Below are positions 1 to 7,963 of a stretch of 64,000 bases of DNA, piece after piece. The notes under the pieces are model-generated. The model saw only the letters and a program-made list of their open reading frames with translations, did no database searches and was not told where the DNA came from. This DNA is from Pseudomonas cedrina subsp. cedrina (GTDB lineage Bacteria > Pseudomonadota > Gammaproteobacteria > Pseudomonadales > Pseudomonadaceae), in the NCBI RefSeq assembly GCF_001983175.1, contig NZ_MNPW01000001.1, positions 310,001-374,000 of the forward strand, written 5' to 3'. The position numbers and the translations under genes are program-made. The first letter of the stretch is position 1. Each line of letters opens with the position of its first letter.

Positions 1-311
1 CCTTACACCGCCGGACAGCCCCATGTTGTCGCCATTTACTCGTAAATCAATCGTTACAGAGCGGAAAATTAACGTTACAGCTGTGATCTGGATAAAAATT
101 GACGCTCGTCGATGACCTCCGCCATCGGCCGCGTCAGCGCTCTGTTTTTACTCAAAAAAAACTCAAACGTGAAAAACAGAACAAAAAATTCAAATGAAAC
201 CGTGTCAATAAAAATTTTGCATTTTGAAACACTCTCTCCTAGGTTCTTTCCACTTGCCTACGAAGCCCGCAGGCAAGCCGTTCTCAAACAACGTCCTCTA
301 GGAGATACACC
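1..311. other. Intergenic left edge with AT-rich leader
   Basis: No credible gene is seen here. Roughly 140-240 is much richer in A and T than the rest of the window, with several A-runs, and runs into the leader of the small ORF starting at 312. An AGGAG motif at 300-304 is the ribosome binding site for that ORF. The region probably holds a promoter, but no -35/-10 pair stands out. What lies upstream is outside the window. Confidence 0.5.
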
Positions 312-449
312 ATGCAAGCACTGGAAAACGACCTGGAAACCGAACTGCAACTCGACGATTGGTTTGAAGCGCCGACCCATGAGGCCGCCGTTGAAATGAT
401 GCAAGCCGATGCCGTTGTGCCGTTCGGCACCGCGATGTGGCCATTCTAA
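312..449 (+). CDS. Small acidic peptide, candidate precursor peptide (unrecognised)
   Basis: This is a 45-codon ORF with a good ribosome binding site (AGGAG, 7 bases before the ATG). Its N-terminal half is acidic and leader-like (ALENDLETELQLDDWFEAP), followed by a hydrophobic C-terminus VVPFGTAMWPF. There is no signal peptide or membrane helix. It lies 73 bases upstream of an M29-like metallopeptidase gene on the same strand. A short acidic leader plus a distinct aromatic tail next to a peptidase resembles a ribosomally made, post-translationally modified peptide precursor; that is inference from layout, and I do not recognise the family. The short length and a protein-like composition make it worth annotating, but it could also be a regulatory leader peptide. 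Confidence 0.55.
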   Translation: MQALENDLETELQLDDWFEAPTHEAAVEMMQADAVVPFGTAMWPF

Positions 450-522
450 AAACCGGCACGCATTCGGCAGGTGCTGTGCACGGCACCTGCCCCCTTACCC
501 AAGGCACACAAGGAACCACGTC

Positions 523-1482
523 ATGGACAAGGCCCGCGCCGTCGAACACTTTCTCTACTACCTTGCGCATCACCCGGCCCTCAATGGCCTCAGCCGCCCC
601 ACCGTGCTGCTGGGCCATACCGAGCGCTACGACGCCATCGCCCAGACGATCACCCACAGCAGCGCCGCCCGTTTCAACTTCCAGGTGCAGCGCCTGGACC
701 TTGCCGCCAGCGACACCCTGGCCGAGGCCATCGAAGCCTGCGACCTGTACCTGTTTCTCTACGACTCCTCGACCTTGCCCAACCCCCGCGCCGAAGGCCC
801 GGACTTTATCCGTGCCCTGCAAGGCGTGATGGCCGAGCACTGGAAAAAATCCCTGCTGTTCAAGGATTACGGCGACTATTTCTACGACACCTTCAGCGTC
901 GAGCCGCAGCGCATCGCTGACCTCAACGCCACGCTGATCCGGCGCATGTCCCAGGCTAATGTGCTGAGCTTTACCGACAAGCATGGGTCGCGGCTGGAAG
1001 CGCCGATGAGCAGCATCAAGAAGTGGACCAATATCAACGGCGTCGGCAATCATGACCTGGCGCCTGGCGAAATCGCGACCCACAGCGAAGCCATCAATGG
1101 CCAGGTGCGGTTTGTCGGCACCTTTTTGAGCACCATTCCGTTCGCGCGCAAATACGGCGTGCTGCAATCACCGCTGGAGCTGTGGATCGAGAACTCCACC
1201 GTCTGCAGCGTGGCCAGCGATGTGCCGGGGCTGGCGGATGATTTCAACAAGTACTTGAATGCCAACCCGTCCAACCGGCGCGTGGAAGAATTGGGGATCG
1301 GCACCAATGAAGGGGTGAAGGATTTGTATGCGCGCAATGCCGGGTTTGAAGAGCGCCATTGCGGGTTGCACCTGGGCTTGGGTGGCGGGCAGAAAGGCAG
1401 TCATCATCTGGACCTGATCTTTGCCAGTGGGGTGTTGGCGCTGGACGACAAGCCGGTGTTTGATGGCACCTTTGCGTTTTGA
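523..1482 (+). CDS. M29-like aminopeptidase family protein (leucyl aminopeptidase-like)
   Basis: A 319-aa cytoplasmic protein whose C-terminal half resembles M29 (AmpS/AmpT/PepS) metallo-aminopeptidases. Candidate metal ligands in family-like motifs are Glu183 (APGEIATH), Glu255/256 (VEELGIGTN), Glu276/277 (FEERHCG), His283 (LHLGLGGG) and the HHLD motif at 294-297. It is shorter than the typical 400-aa M29 enzyme, mainly in the N-terminal part. The ATG at 523 is chosen because AAGGA lies 8 bases upstream; a longer frame starting at 409 would overlap the small peptide gene. The peptide gene directly upstream suggests that this enzyme trims or matures that product, but this is untested. The general family is fairly secure; substrate and pathway are unknown. 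Confidence 0.65.
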   Translation: MDKARAVEHFLYYLAHHPALNGLSRPTVLLGHTERYDAIAQTITHSSAARFNFQVQRLDLAASDTLAEAIEACDLYLFLYDSSTLPNPRAEGPDFIRALQGVMAEHWKKSLLFKDYGDYFYDTFSVEPQRIADLNATLIRRMSQANVLSFTDKHGSRLEAPMSSIKKWTNINGVGNHDLAPGEIATHSEAINGQVRFVGTFLSTIPFARKYGVLQSPLELWIENSTVCSVASDVPGLADDFNKYLNANPSNRRVEELGIGTNEGVKDLYARNAGFEERHCGLHLGLGGGQKGSHHLDLIFASGVLALDDKPVFDGTFAF

Positions 1483-1511
1483 AACGCTGATTCGAATCAA
1501 TGAAAATCCCC

Positions 1512-1614
1512 TGTGGGAGCGGGCTTGTGTGGGAGCTGGCTTGCCTGCGATGGCATCAACTCGGTGTGCCTGAAGTACCGGGGTGTCTGCATCGCAGGCA
1601 AGCCAGCTCCCACA
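1512..1614. repeat. REPIN: facing REP palindromes with an extra truncated REP
   Basis: Starts with a truncated REP (TGTGGGAGCGGGCTTG, 1512-1527) fused to a full REP beginning TGTGGGAGCTGGCTTGCC (1528-1551). An inverted copy lies at 1591-1614. It sits between the peptidase gene and the rluB terminator. The same fused head recurs at 21032. Confidence 0.9.
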
Positions 1615-1640
1615 TTCTTGACCGTATTTCAGATCAAAAA

Positions 1641-1668
1641 AAAACGCCAACCCTGAGGTTGGCGTTTT
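1641..1668 (-). terminator. Bidirectional intrinsic terminator of rluB
   Basis: Perfect 10-bp stem AACGCCAACC / GGTTGGCGTT with a CTGA loop, flanked by an A-run on the left and a T-run on the right, so it can stop rluB transcription (minus) and transcription from the left (plus). Confidence 0.9.
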
Positions 1669-1686
1669 TGTGCAGTGCCTAAAACA

Positions 1687-2898
1687 TCACTGCGGCTTCT
1701 TGCGACCAAACCCCGGACGCTGACCGGAACCGGCCGGCGCGCCACGGCGCTTGCCCGACGGCTCGTCGGCGACCAGTTTCGGGCCAGGGCGCTTGTTCGC
1801 CGCCGGCTTGGCTGGACGCTTGGTGCTGGCGCTGTCGGCGGGGCGATCGCCTTCACCACGGTTGCTGCGACCACCCGACGGGGCTGGACGCGGCGCGCGT
1901 GGCGCACGCTCGCCTTCCTGGCGCGATGGCGCGGTTGGGCGACGCTCGCCTTCGATCTGCGGCTCACGGGAGATACGCCCGCCCGTTGCCGGTGCATTCA
2001 GCGCCGGGCGCAGGGTGCGGGCAACACGTTCGGTGCGCGGCACAGGGCGCGACGACTTACGCTGCATACGCTCAAGCTTGTCTTTGCTCTTGGCGTTCAT
2101 CTGCGGCATCGCCACCGGGGCCAGGCCAACTTCGGCGCTGAGGATGTCGACTTCGTACTGGCTCATTTCGCGCCAGCGGCCCATCGGCAGGTCGGAGTTC
2201 AGGAACACCGGACCGAAACGCACGCGCTTCAGGCGGCTGACCACCAGGCCCTGGGATTCCCACAGGCGACGCACTTCACGGTTGCGGCCTTCCATCACCA
2301 CGCAGTGGTACCAGTGGTTGAACCCTTCGCCACCCGGAGCCTGCTTGATGTCGGTGAACTTGGCCGGGCCATCTTCGAGGACAACACCGGCTTTCAAGCG
2401 CTCGATCATCTCGTCATCGACTTCGCCACGCACACGCACGGCGTATTCGCGGTCCATCTCGTAGGACGGGTGCATCAGGCGGTTGGCCAGCTCACCGTCG
2501 GTGGTGAACATCAGCAAGCCGGTGGTGTTGATGTCGAGACGACCGATGTTGATCCAGCGGCCTTCTTTGGGCTTGGGCATCTTGTCGAACACGGTTGGAC
2601 GGCCTTCAGGGTCGTCACGGGTGCAGATCTCACCATCGGGCTTGTTGTACATGATGACGCGGCGCACCGATTCGGCGGCCTCTTCACGCTTGATGACCTT
2701 GCCATCAATGGTGATTGCATCGTGCAGGTCGACGCGCTGGCCGAGGGTGGCCTCGACGCCGTTGACCTTGATGCGCTTCTGGGTGATCCAGGCTTCGACG
2801 TCGCGGCGCGAGCCCACGCCGATACGCGCCAGCACCTTTTGCAGTTTTTCGCCTGCTGGGCCGATTTCCTGGCTGTCGTTCTGGTCTTTGTCGTTCAT
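1687..2898 (-). CDS. rluB: 23S rRNA pseudouridine(2605) synthase RluB
   Basis: A 403-aa pseudouridine synthase of the RsuA/RluB/RluE/RluF family that isomerises a uridine in helix 93 of 23S rRNA. An S4 RNA-binding domain (about residues 18-64) is followed by the catalytic domain, with the conserved motif GRLDINTTG placing the nucleophile at about Asp122. The last roughly 140 residues are a low-complexity Arg/Pro/Ser-rich basic tail, common in pseudomonad RluB and probably RNA binding. The ATG at 2898 is preferred over an in-frame GTG at 2907 because a GGGAGGTG ribosome binding site sits just upstream of it. It is the last gene of the rnm-yciO-scpA-scpB-rluB block, separated from scpB by a REPIN. 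Confidence 0.93.
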   Translation of the reverse strand: MNDKDQNDSQEIGPAGEKLQKVLARIGVGSRRDVEAWITQKRIKVNGVEATLGQRVDLHDAITIDGKVIKREEAAESVRRVIMYNKPDGEICTRDDPEGRPTVFDKMPKPKEGRWINIGRLDINTTGLLMFTTDGELANRLMHPSYEMDREYAVRVRGEVDDEMIERLKAGVVLEDGPAKFTDIKQAPGGEGFNHWYHCVVMEGRNREVRRLWESQGLVVSRLKRVRFGPVFLNSDLPMGRWREMSQYEVDILSAEVGLAPVAMPQMNAKSKDKLERMQRKSSRPVPRTERVARTLRPALNAPATGGRISREPQIEGERRPTAPSRQEGERAPRAPRPAPSGGRSNRGEGDRPADSASTKRPAKPAANKRPGPKLVADEPSGKRRGAPAGSGQRPGFGRKKPQ

Positions 2899-3077
2899 CT
2901 TAAGCACCTCCCGGTGGGTCGATTCAGGCGTGGCCTGAAGAGTGTTGAAAGCGGGGCTTTGGCCGAATAGGTCGGCAAAGGGTCGCGAATCATACGCGCA
3001 TGGCGCGCGTTGCGCATCAGAGACTAGTCGATAACGCCCAAGTCATTTGCTTTTCCGCCGACCGGTGGCGCCGAGGG

Positions 3078-3177
3078 TGTAGGAGCGAGCTTGCTCGCGA
3101 AAAACCTGAGGGCGCCGTTGGGTGTCAGGTTTCCAGCGTTTTCGTTGACGACCTTCGCGAGCAAGCTCGCTCCTACA
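3078..3177. repeat. REPIN of the TGTAGGAGCGAGCTTGC type
   Basis: Two inverted REP copies, 3078-3101 and 3154-3177, form a long hairpin between scpB and rluB. This is a different sequence group from the TGTGGGAGCTGG elements; further copies lie at 40162 and 57748. Confidence 0.9.
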
Positions 3178-3204
3178 AGAGGACTGCGTGGACACCGTAT
3201 TGGG

Positions 3205-4119
3205 TCAATCTTCGAACTGGCGGCGTTCGTTTTCGATGGCTTCGGCCAGGGCGCGGGCTTCGTCTTCTTCGTCGCTCAGCGGTGGCTGTTCGAGGGCGGC
3301 GACAGCGGCCAGGAGTTTCTCGCGGGCATCGGCGACACCGAGGATGTCTTCTTCGACTTCAGGCTCGGGCTCAACGTCCACCTGGGTAGGCGGCTCAGCC
3401 GCACCATCACGCAGCAAATCATCGAAGTCAGTCTTGATGCCCTGCTCCATGTCGTCCAGTTCCAGCAACAGCGTATGGAAACTGGTCTCGTCCTTGGGCT
3501 CTTCCGGCTCGGCGCTGGCGTCGGCCAGCTCCTGCAAGCCCGCCGGGACGGGCGCGTCATCAAAGTCCAGCACCGGCTCGGCTTCCATTTCGCGCAGCTC
3601 GGCCAGCGGCGGCAAGTCGTCAAGGTTTTTCAGGTTGAAGTGGTCGAGGAACACCTTGGTAGTGGCAAACATCGCCGGTTTGCCGGGCACATCACGGTAA
3701 CCGACGATGCGGATCCACTCGCGTTCCAGCAAGGTCTTGACGATATGGCTGTTGACCGCCACGCCGCGCACGTCCTCGATCTCGCCACGGGTAATCGGCT
3801 GGCGATAGGCAATCAGGGCCATGGTCTCCAGCATTGCCCGTGAATAGCGCTGCGGGCGTTCTTCCCACAAGCGGCCGACCCACGGGGAAAACTTCTCACG
3901 AATCTGCAGACGATAACCTGACGCCACTTCGCGCAATTCAAAAGCGCGGCCCTCGCAGGACTTGCGCAGGATCTCCAGCGCCTTCTTGAATACCGGCGGC
4001 TCAGGGCGCTCGGCCTCTTCAAAGAGTTCGAACAGGCGTTCCAAAGATTGCGGTTTACCCGAGGCCAGGAGAAAAGCCTCCAGCAATGGGGCCAGTTCGC
4101 GGGGTTCAGTCAGATTCAT
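3205..4119 (-). CDS. scpB: Segregation and condensation protein B
   Basis: 304 aa. The N-terminal two-thirds carries the tandem winged-helix ScpB fold (ETMALIAYRQPITRGEIEDVRG is the family hallmark, followed by the VKTLLEREWIRIVGY region). ScpB dimers bind the ScpA kleisin bridging SMC and help chromosome condensation and segregation. The C-terminal 110 residues are acidic and low in complexity, as is usual in Pseudomonas. It starts 12 bases after scpA ends, so the two are surely co-transcribed and probably translationally coupled. No strong ribosome binding site precedes the ATG. Confidence 0.93.
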   Translation of the reverse strand: MNLTEPRELAPLLEAFLLASGKPQSLERLFELFEEAERPEPPVFKKALEILRKSCEGRAFELREVASGYRLQIREKFSPWVGRLWEERPQRYSRAMLETMALIAYRQPITRGEIEDVRGVAVNSHIVKTLLEREWIRIVGYRDVPGKPAMFATTKVFLDHFNLKNLDDLPPLAELREMEAEPVLDFDDAPVPAGLQELADASAEPEEPKDETSFHTLLLELDDMEQGIKTDFDDLLRDGAAEPPTQVDVEPEPEVEEDILGVADAREKLLAAVAALEQPPLSDEEDEARALAEAIENERRQFED

Positions 4120-4131
4120 CGATTCAGCTCG

Positions 4132-4950
4132 TTATTCGGCTCGCGCCCGCACGTGGATAGCCGCAAAGGGCTCATTCTGCACCAGCTCGACCAAGGATTC
4201 CTTCACCAACTCAAGGATCGCCATAAACGTAACCACCACTCCCAGGCGCCCTTCTTCGGCGGTGAACAGCTCGACAAACGGCACAAACCCACCGCCTTTG
4301 AGGCGCTCCAGTACGTCGCTCATGCGCTCGCGCGTCGACAGCGCCTCGCGACTGACCTGATGGTGTTCAAACATGTCACCACGGCGCAGCACCTCGGCCA
4401 TGGACATCAGCAATTCTTCCAGGCTCACGTCCGGCAGCAACTTGCGCGCGCGGGCTTCGGGCGCGTCGAGCTTAGGCACGACCACGTCACGGCCGACCCG
4501 GCTCAAGCCGTCGATGCCTTCGGCGGCGGCCTTGAAGCGTTCGTACTCTTGCAGACGGCGGATCAGCTCGGCACGCGGATCGTCTTCTTCGGCCTCGACC
4601 GTTTCCGAGCGCGGCAACAGCATGCGCGACTTGATCTCGGCAAGCATGGCGGCCATCACCAGGTACTCGGCGGCCAGTTCCAGGCGCACCGACTGCATCA
4701 GCTCGACATAGCCCATGTACTGGCGGGTGATTTCCGCCACCGGGATGTCGAGGATATTAATGTTCTGTTTGCGGATCAGGTACAGCAGCAAGTCCAACGG
4801 ACCTTCGAAGGCTTCCAGGAAGACTTCCAACGCATCCGGCGGAATATACAGGTCCAGGGGCATTTCCAGCACGGCCTGGCCGTACACCATGGCAAACGGC
4901 AGTTCCTGCTGGGCGCCCGCCTGGCTGTCGACGGTCTCCACGACCGACAT
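4132..4950 (-). CDS. scpA: Segregation and condensation protein A (kleisin)
   Basis: 272-aa ScpA/kleisin. The family signature FEGPLDLLLYLIRKQNINILDIPV lies at about residues 48-71, followed by the conserved EYLVMAAMLAEIKSRMLLP helix; the C-terminal winged helix binds the SMC head. It works with ScpB and an SMC ATPase in chromosome compaction. The ATG follows the yciO stop codon with no gap, so translation is coupled. The length is near the family norm. Confidence 0.94.
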   Translation of the reverse strand: MSVVETVDSQAGAQQELPFAMVYGQAVLEMPLDLYIPPDALEVFLEAFEGPLDLLLYLIRKQNINILDIPVAEITRQYMGYVELMQSVRLELAAEYLVMAAMLAEIKSRMLLPRSETVEAEEDDPRAELIRRLQEYERFKAAAEGIDGLSRVGRDVVVPKLDAPEARARKLLPDVSLEELLMSMAEVLRRGDMFEHHQVSREALSTRERMSDVLERLKGGGFVPFVELFTAEEGRLGVVVTFMAILELVKESLVELVQNEPFAAIHVRARAE

Positions 4951-5580
4951 TCAGGCCTCGACCATGAACGGCGCCGGGTCACCGCAACCCACGCGGATCA
5001 CTTCGGGTTCGCCGTCGGCCAGGTTGATCACGGTAGAGGCTTTGCCGCCGCCGAAGCCGCCGTCGATGATCAGGTCGACCTGTTTTTCCAGCAACTGGCG
5101 CATTTCGTACGGGTCTTCCAGCGGCTCGGTATCGCCCGGCATGATCAGCGACACGCTCATCAGCGGCTCACCCAACTCGGCGAGCAGCGCCAGGGCGATG
5201 GGATGCTCCGGCACCCGCAGGCCGATGGTGCGCTTCTTCGGGTGCAGCAGCAGGCGCGGCACTTCGCGGGTGGCGTTGAGAATGAAGGTGTAGGGCCCAG
5301 GCGTGTGGGCCTTGAGCAGGCGGAAGGTGCCGGTGTCGACCTTGGCGAACAGGCCCAACTGGGACAAGTCGCTGCAGATCAGCGCGAAGTTATGATTCTT
5401 ATCCAGCTCACGCAGGCGTCTGACCCGCTCCACGGCGCTTTTGTCGCCGATCTGGCAACCGATGGCGTAGGACGAATCCGTTGGATAGATCACCACGCCA
5501 CCGGCGCGAATGATCTCGACGGCCTGCTTTATCAGGCGTGCCTGGGGGTTTTCCGGATGAATCTGGAAGAATTGACTCAC
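4951..5580 (-). CDS. yciO: YciO, Sua5/YciO/YrdC family protein
   Basis: 209-aa YrdC-fold protein. The N-terminus SQFFQIHPENPQ and the following GGVVIYPTDSSYAIGC motif match the YciO branch of the Sua5/YrdC family. Sua5/TsaC make threonylcarbamoyl-AMP for the t6A37 tRNA modification; YciO is the related paralogue with weak or uncertain physiological activity. The start is taken as GTG at 5580, because the protein then aligns with known YciO ends and is preceded by a GGTAGAG motif; an upstream ATG at 5619 would overlap rnm. It is located 13 bases after rnm and abuts scpA. Confidence 0.88.
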   Translation of the reverse strand: MSQFFQIHPENPQARLIKQAVEIIRAGGVVIYPTDSSYAIGCQIGDKSAVERVRRLRELDKNHNFALICSDLSQLGLFAKVDTGTFRLLKAHTPGPYTFILNATREVPRLLLHPKKRTIGLRVPEHPIALALLAELGEPLMSVSLIMPGDTEPLEDPYEMRQLLEKQVDLIIDGGFGGGKASTVINLADGEPEVIRVGCGDPAPFMVEA

Positions 5581-5593
5581 GTGCTCTACCTGT

Positions 5594-6457
5594 TCAGACG
5601 GTGGCAATAATGGGGTCATGCTTGAATCGCCCCCACAACAGCGGCAAATCTTCCGGGACCTGGCGATACTCGCCGATCTCGGACCAGCCGCCTGGGCCAT
5701 GAAAATCACTGCCGGCACTGACCAGCAGACCAAATTCGCGGGCAAGAATCGCCAGGCTGCCGACCTGATCGGCGGGTTGATGCCCGTTGACCACTTCAAT
5801 CGCGTGGCCACCCGCTCCAATATAGTCGCCGATCAGCTTGCGACGCTTGCTGCGGGTGAAATCGTAATGCCAGGGGTGCGCCAGGCTGACCCAGGCCCCG
5901 GCGGCGCGCAGGGTTGCGACGGTGTCTTCCAGGGTCGGCCAGTGCTGCTTCACATCCCCCAACTTGCCCGCGCCCAGCCATTTGCGGAAGGCTTCGGCGC
6001 GGTCTTTGACAAAACCTTCACGCACCATCCAGTCGGCAAAGTGCGGCCGGGCCGGAGCATTGCCGCTGTCGCCCAGTTCCTGCTGGATGGCGCGGGCGCC
6101 GTCGAGGGCGCCAGGCATGCCCTTAAGGCTGAGTTTGCGGCTTATTTCTTCGGACCGCAGCCAGCGGCCATCGTGCAATTGGGCAATGGCCTGCACCAGC
6201 GGCGGGGCTGTCTGGTCGAAACCGTAGCCGAGCACATGAATGGTGGCGCCGCCCCAGGTGCAGGACAATTCCACGCCGTTGACCAGCTGCATGCCCAACG
6301 CCTGCGCGGCTTCGCGGGCTTCATCGAGGCCTTCGAGGGTGTCGTGGTCGGTCAACGCCAGGACTCGCACGCCTTTTTCAAACGCACGCGCAACCAGTAC
6401 CGCGGGCGCCAGGGCGCCGTCGGAGGCCGTGCTGTGGCAGTGCAAATCAACATTCAC
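5594..6457 (-). CDS. rnm: PHP-domain 5'-3' exoribonuclease RNase AM (YciV/TrpH)
   Basis: About 287 aa with a PHP metallo-phosphoesterase fold. The motif DLHCHSTASDG lies at the N-terminus, with LTDHDT, GVELSC, LAHPWHYD and GSDFHG further along; these His/Asp/Glu residues bind the metal cluster. The family member in E. coli matures rRNA 5' ends as a 5'-3' exonuclease. The GTG at 6457 (VNVDLHCHS) gives the usual N-terminus; a TTG at 6499 in the same frame is possible, and no strong ribosome binding site decides. First gene of the minus-strand block, divergent from yciB. Confidence 0.88.
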   Translation of the reverse strand: MNVDLHCHSTASDGALAPAVLVARAFEKGVRVLALTDHDTLEGLDEAREAAQALGMQLVNGVELSCTWGGATIHVLGYGFDQTAPPLVQAIAQLHDGRWLRSEEISRKLSLKGMPGALDGARAIQQELGDSGNAPARPHFADWMVREGFVKDRAEAFRKWLGAGKLGDVKQHWPTLEDTVATLRAAGAWVSLAHPWHYDFTRSKRRKLIGDYIGAGGHAIEVVNGHQPADQVGSLAILAREFGLLVSAGSDFHGPGGWSEIGEYRQVPEDLPLLWGRFKHDPIIATV

Positions 6458-6544
6458 GGAAGTGTGTAACCTCAAGTCAGCTGGCGCTTTCGCTACCAAG
6501 GATGTTTGTTATTATGCCGCCACATCCAGCTTCTGGCTCTTACT

Positions 6545-7141
6545 GTGAAACAATTCATCGACTTCATCCCGCTGTTGCTGTTTTTCATCGTTTACAAACT
6601 CGACCCCAGGGTCATCGATCTGGCCGGCCACGAGCTGACATTCGGGGGCATCTACAGCGCCACCGCCGTGCTTATCATCAGCTCCGTGGTGGTCTACGGC
6701 GCCATCTTCATCTCCCAGCGCAAGCTGGAAAAAAGCCAATGGCTGACGCTCATCGCGTGCCTGGTCTTCGGCAGCCTCACCCTGGCCTTCCACAGTGAAA
6801 CCTTCCTTAAATGGAAAGCCCCGGTGGTGAACTGGCTGTTCGCCCTGGCGTTCATCGGCAGCCACTTCATTGGCGACCGCCTGCTGATCAAGCGGATCAT
6901 GGGGCATGCGCTGACCCTGCCTGAGCCGGTCTGGGTACGTTTGAACCTGGCCTGGATCGTGTTTTTCCTGTTCTGCGGTGCCGCCAACCTGTTCGTCGCG
7001 TTCACCTTCCAGGATTACTGGGTCGACTTCAAAGTCTTCGGCAGCCTGGGCATGACCGTGCTGTTCCTGGTTGCCCAGGGTATCTACCTGTCGCGCCACC
7101 TGCATGACACCGATCCCGCATCGCCTAAAACCGAGGACTGA
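6545..7141 (+). CDS. yciB: Inner-membrane septation protein YciB family
   Basis: 198-aa polytopic membrane protein with about five hydrophobic segments. The N-terminus [17 protein letters not shown] is diagnostic of the YciB/IspA (intracellular septation) family, as are the FWSHFIGD-like and [18 protein letters not shown] regions. YciB has been linked to cell-envelope synthesis and septation, with an unclear biochemical role. GTG at 6545 is used because it gives the conserved N-terminus; the upstream ATG at 6506 adds residues absent from the family. It is followed after one base by yciI. Confidence 0.92.
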   Translation: MKQFIDFIPLLLFFIVYKLDPRVIDLAGHELTFGGIYSATAVLIISSVVVYGAIFISQRKLEKSQWLTLIACLVFGSLTLAFHSETFLKWKAPVVNWLFALAFIGSHFIGDRLLIKRIMGHALTLPEPVWVRLNLAWIVFFLFCGAANLFVAFTFQDYWVDFKVFGSLGMTVLFLVAQGIYLSRHLHDTDPASPKTED

Positions 7142-7142
7142 C

Positions 7143-7442
7143 ATGCTCTACGCCATCATTGCCACCGACGTCGCCGACTCGCTGGAAAAACGCCTTTCCG
7201 TGCGCCCGGCTCATGTCGAGCGCCTCAAACAGCTGCAAGCCGAAGGCCGTATCGTGCTGGCCGGCCCGCATCCTGCGGTGGACAGCATCGACCCGGGCGA
7301 TGCCGGTTTCACCGGTAGCCTGATCGTGGCCGAGTTCGCTTCCCTGGCCGATGCCCAGGCCTGGGCCAAGGCTGACCCCTATGTGGTGGCCGGGGTTTAC
7401 GCTGACGTAGTGGTCAAACCGTTCAAGCAAGTCCTGCCTTGA
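7143..7442 (+). CDS. yciI: YciI family protein (ferredoxin-like dimeric alpha/beta barrel)
   Basis: 99 aa, typical of Yci[11 protein letters not shown] at the start, the [22 protein letters not shown] helix with the conserved His, and a [18 protein letters not shown]-terminal strand. YciI-like proteins share the muconolactone isomerase fold; the conserved His/Asp pair suggests an enzyme, but the substrate is not established. It lies 1 base after yciB, a partnership also seen in other gammaproteobacteria. Confidence 0.92.
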   Translation: MLYAIIATDVADSLEKRLSVRPAHVERLKQLQAEGRIVLAGPHPAVDSIDPGDAGFTGSLIVAEFASLADAQAWAKADPYVVAGVYADVVVKPFKQVLP

Positions 7443-7548
7443 CCCGGGCCGCGCCGAACCATTTCGGTCCGGCGCGCTCCTAATTGCTCATTATTCCCGG
7501 TAACCTGCCGACAACGTTCTGAATATTCGTGTGGAATCAGGAGTTCCG

Positions 7549-7956
7549 ATGCGCTTACGTCAGTTGTGTCTGTTGGCAGTGGTAATGATCGGGGCTACGG
7601 CCCACGCTGAAGAAACCTCGAACACCGGCAGTTCCACGCCCCTGTCCTTGAGTGTCGGCGCCCAGATCACCGAATTGCAGCAACGGTTGAAAGAAAGCGA
7701 ACGCCAGCGTGAAGCGTTGAGCCAACAACTGCAAAGTGCGGACGCTGCCCGCGAAAGCACCCAGTTGAGTCGCCTTCGCCAAGAGAACCAACGCCTGGCC
7801 CAGCAACTCAAAGAGACCCAGGGCGGTGCCCTGACCCGATGGCTGACCGAGCAACAACAATGGTTCGTCACCGGTGGGGCCGTCGCACTGATCGCCCTGC
7901 TGTGCGGGATCTTCGCCAGCGGTGGGCACCGTCGCCGTCGACAATGGCTAAATTGA
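7549..7956 (+). CDS. Periplasmic coiled-coil protein with C-terminal membrane anchor
   Basis: 135 aa. A signal peptide (about residues 1-20, cleaving after AHA) is followed by a Gln/Glu/Arg-rich coiled coil (about 40-95), a transmembrane helix (about 108-128) and a short basic tail GHRRRRQW. This is the coiled-coil/anchor layout of the TIGR04211/YgiM-type proteins, but without the usual N-terminal SH3 domain. The ATG at 7549 has a CAGGAG site 5 bases upstream. It ends 7 bases before the response regulator, so it is likely in the same operon, where an envelope-stress role would fit. The precise function is unknown. Confidence 0.75.
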   Translation: MRLRQLCLLAVVMIGATAHAEETSNTGSSTPLSLSVGAQITELQQRLKESERQREALSQQLQSADAARESTQLSRLRQENQRLAQQLKETQGGALTRWLTEQQQWFVTGGAVALIALLCGIFASGGHRRRRQWLN

Positions 7957-7963
7957 GTGAGTC

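Noticed and set aside
409..522. N-terminal extension of the M29-like protein
   Set aside because: It overlaps the small peptide gene and lacks a ribosome binding site, while ATG 523 has AAGGA.
1675..2970. 431-codon plus-strand ORF opposite rluB
   Set aside because: rluB has a clear domain structure; the antisense peptide is Arg/Ala-rich noise.
6506..6544. Upstream ATG for yciB
   Set aside because: Would add residues absent from the family; GTG 6545 gives the conserved KQFIDFIP start.
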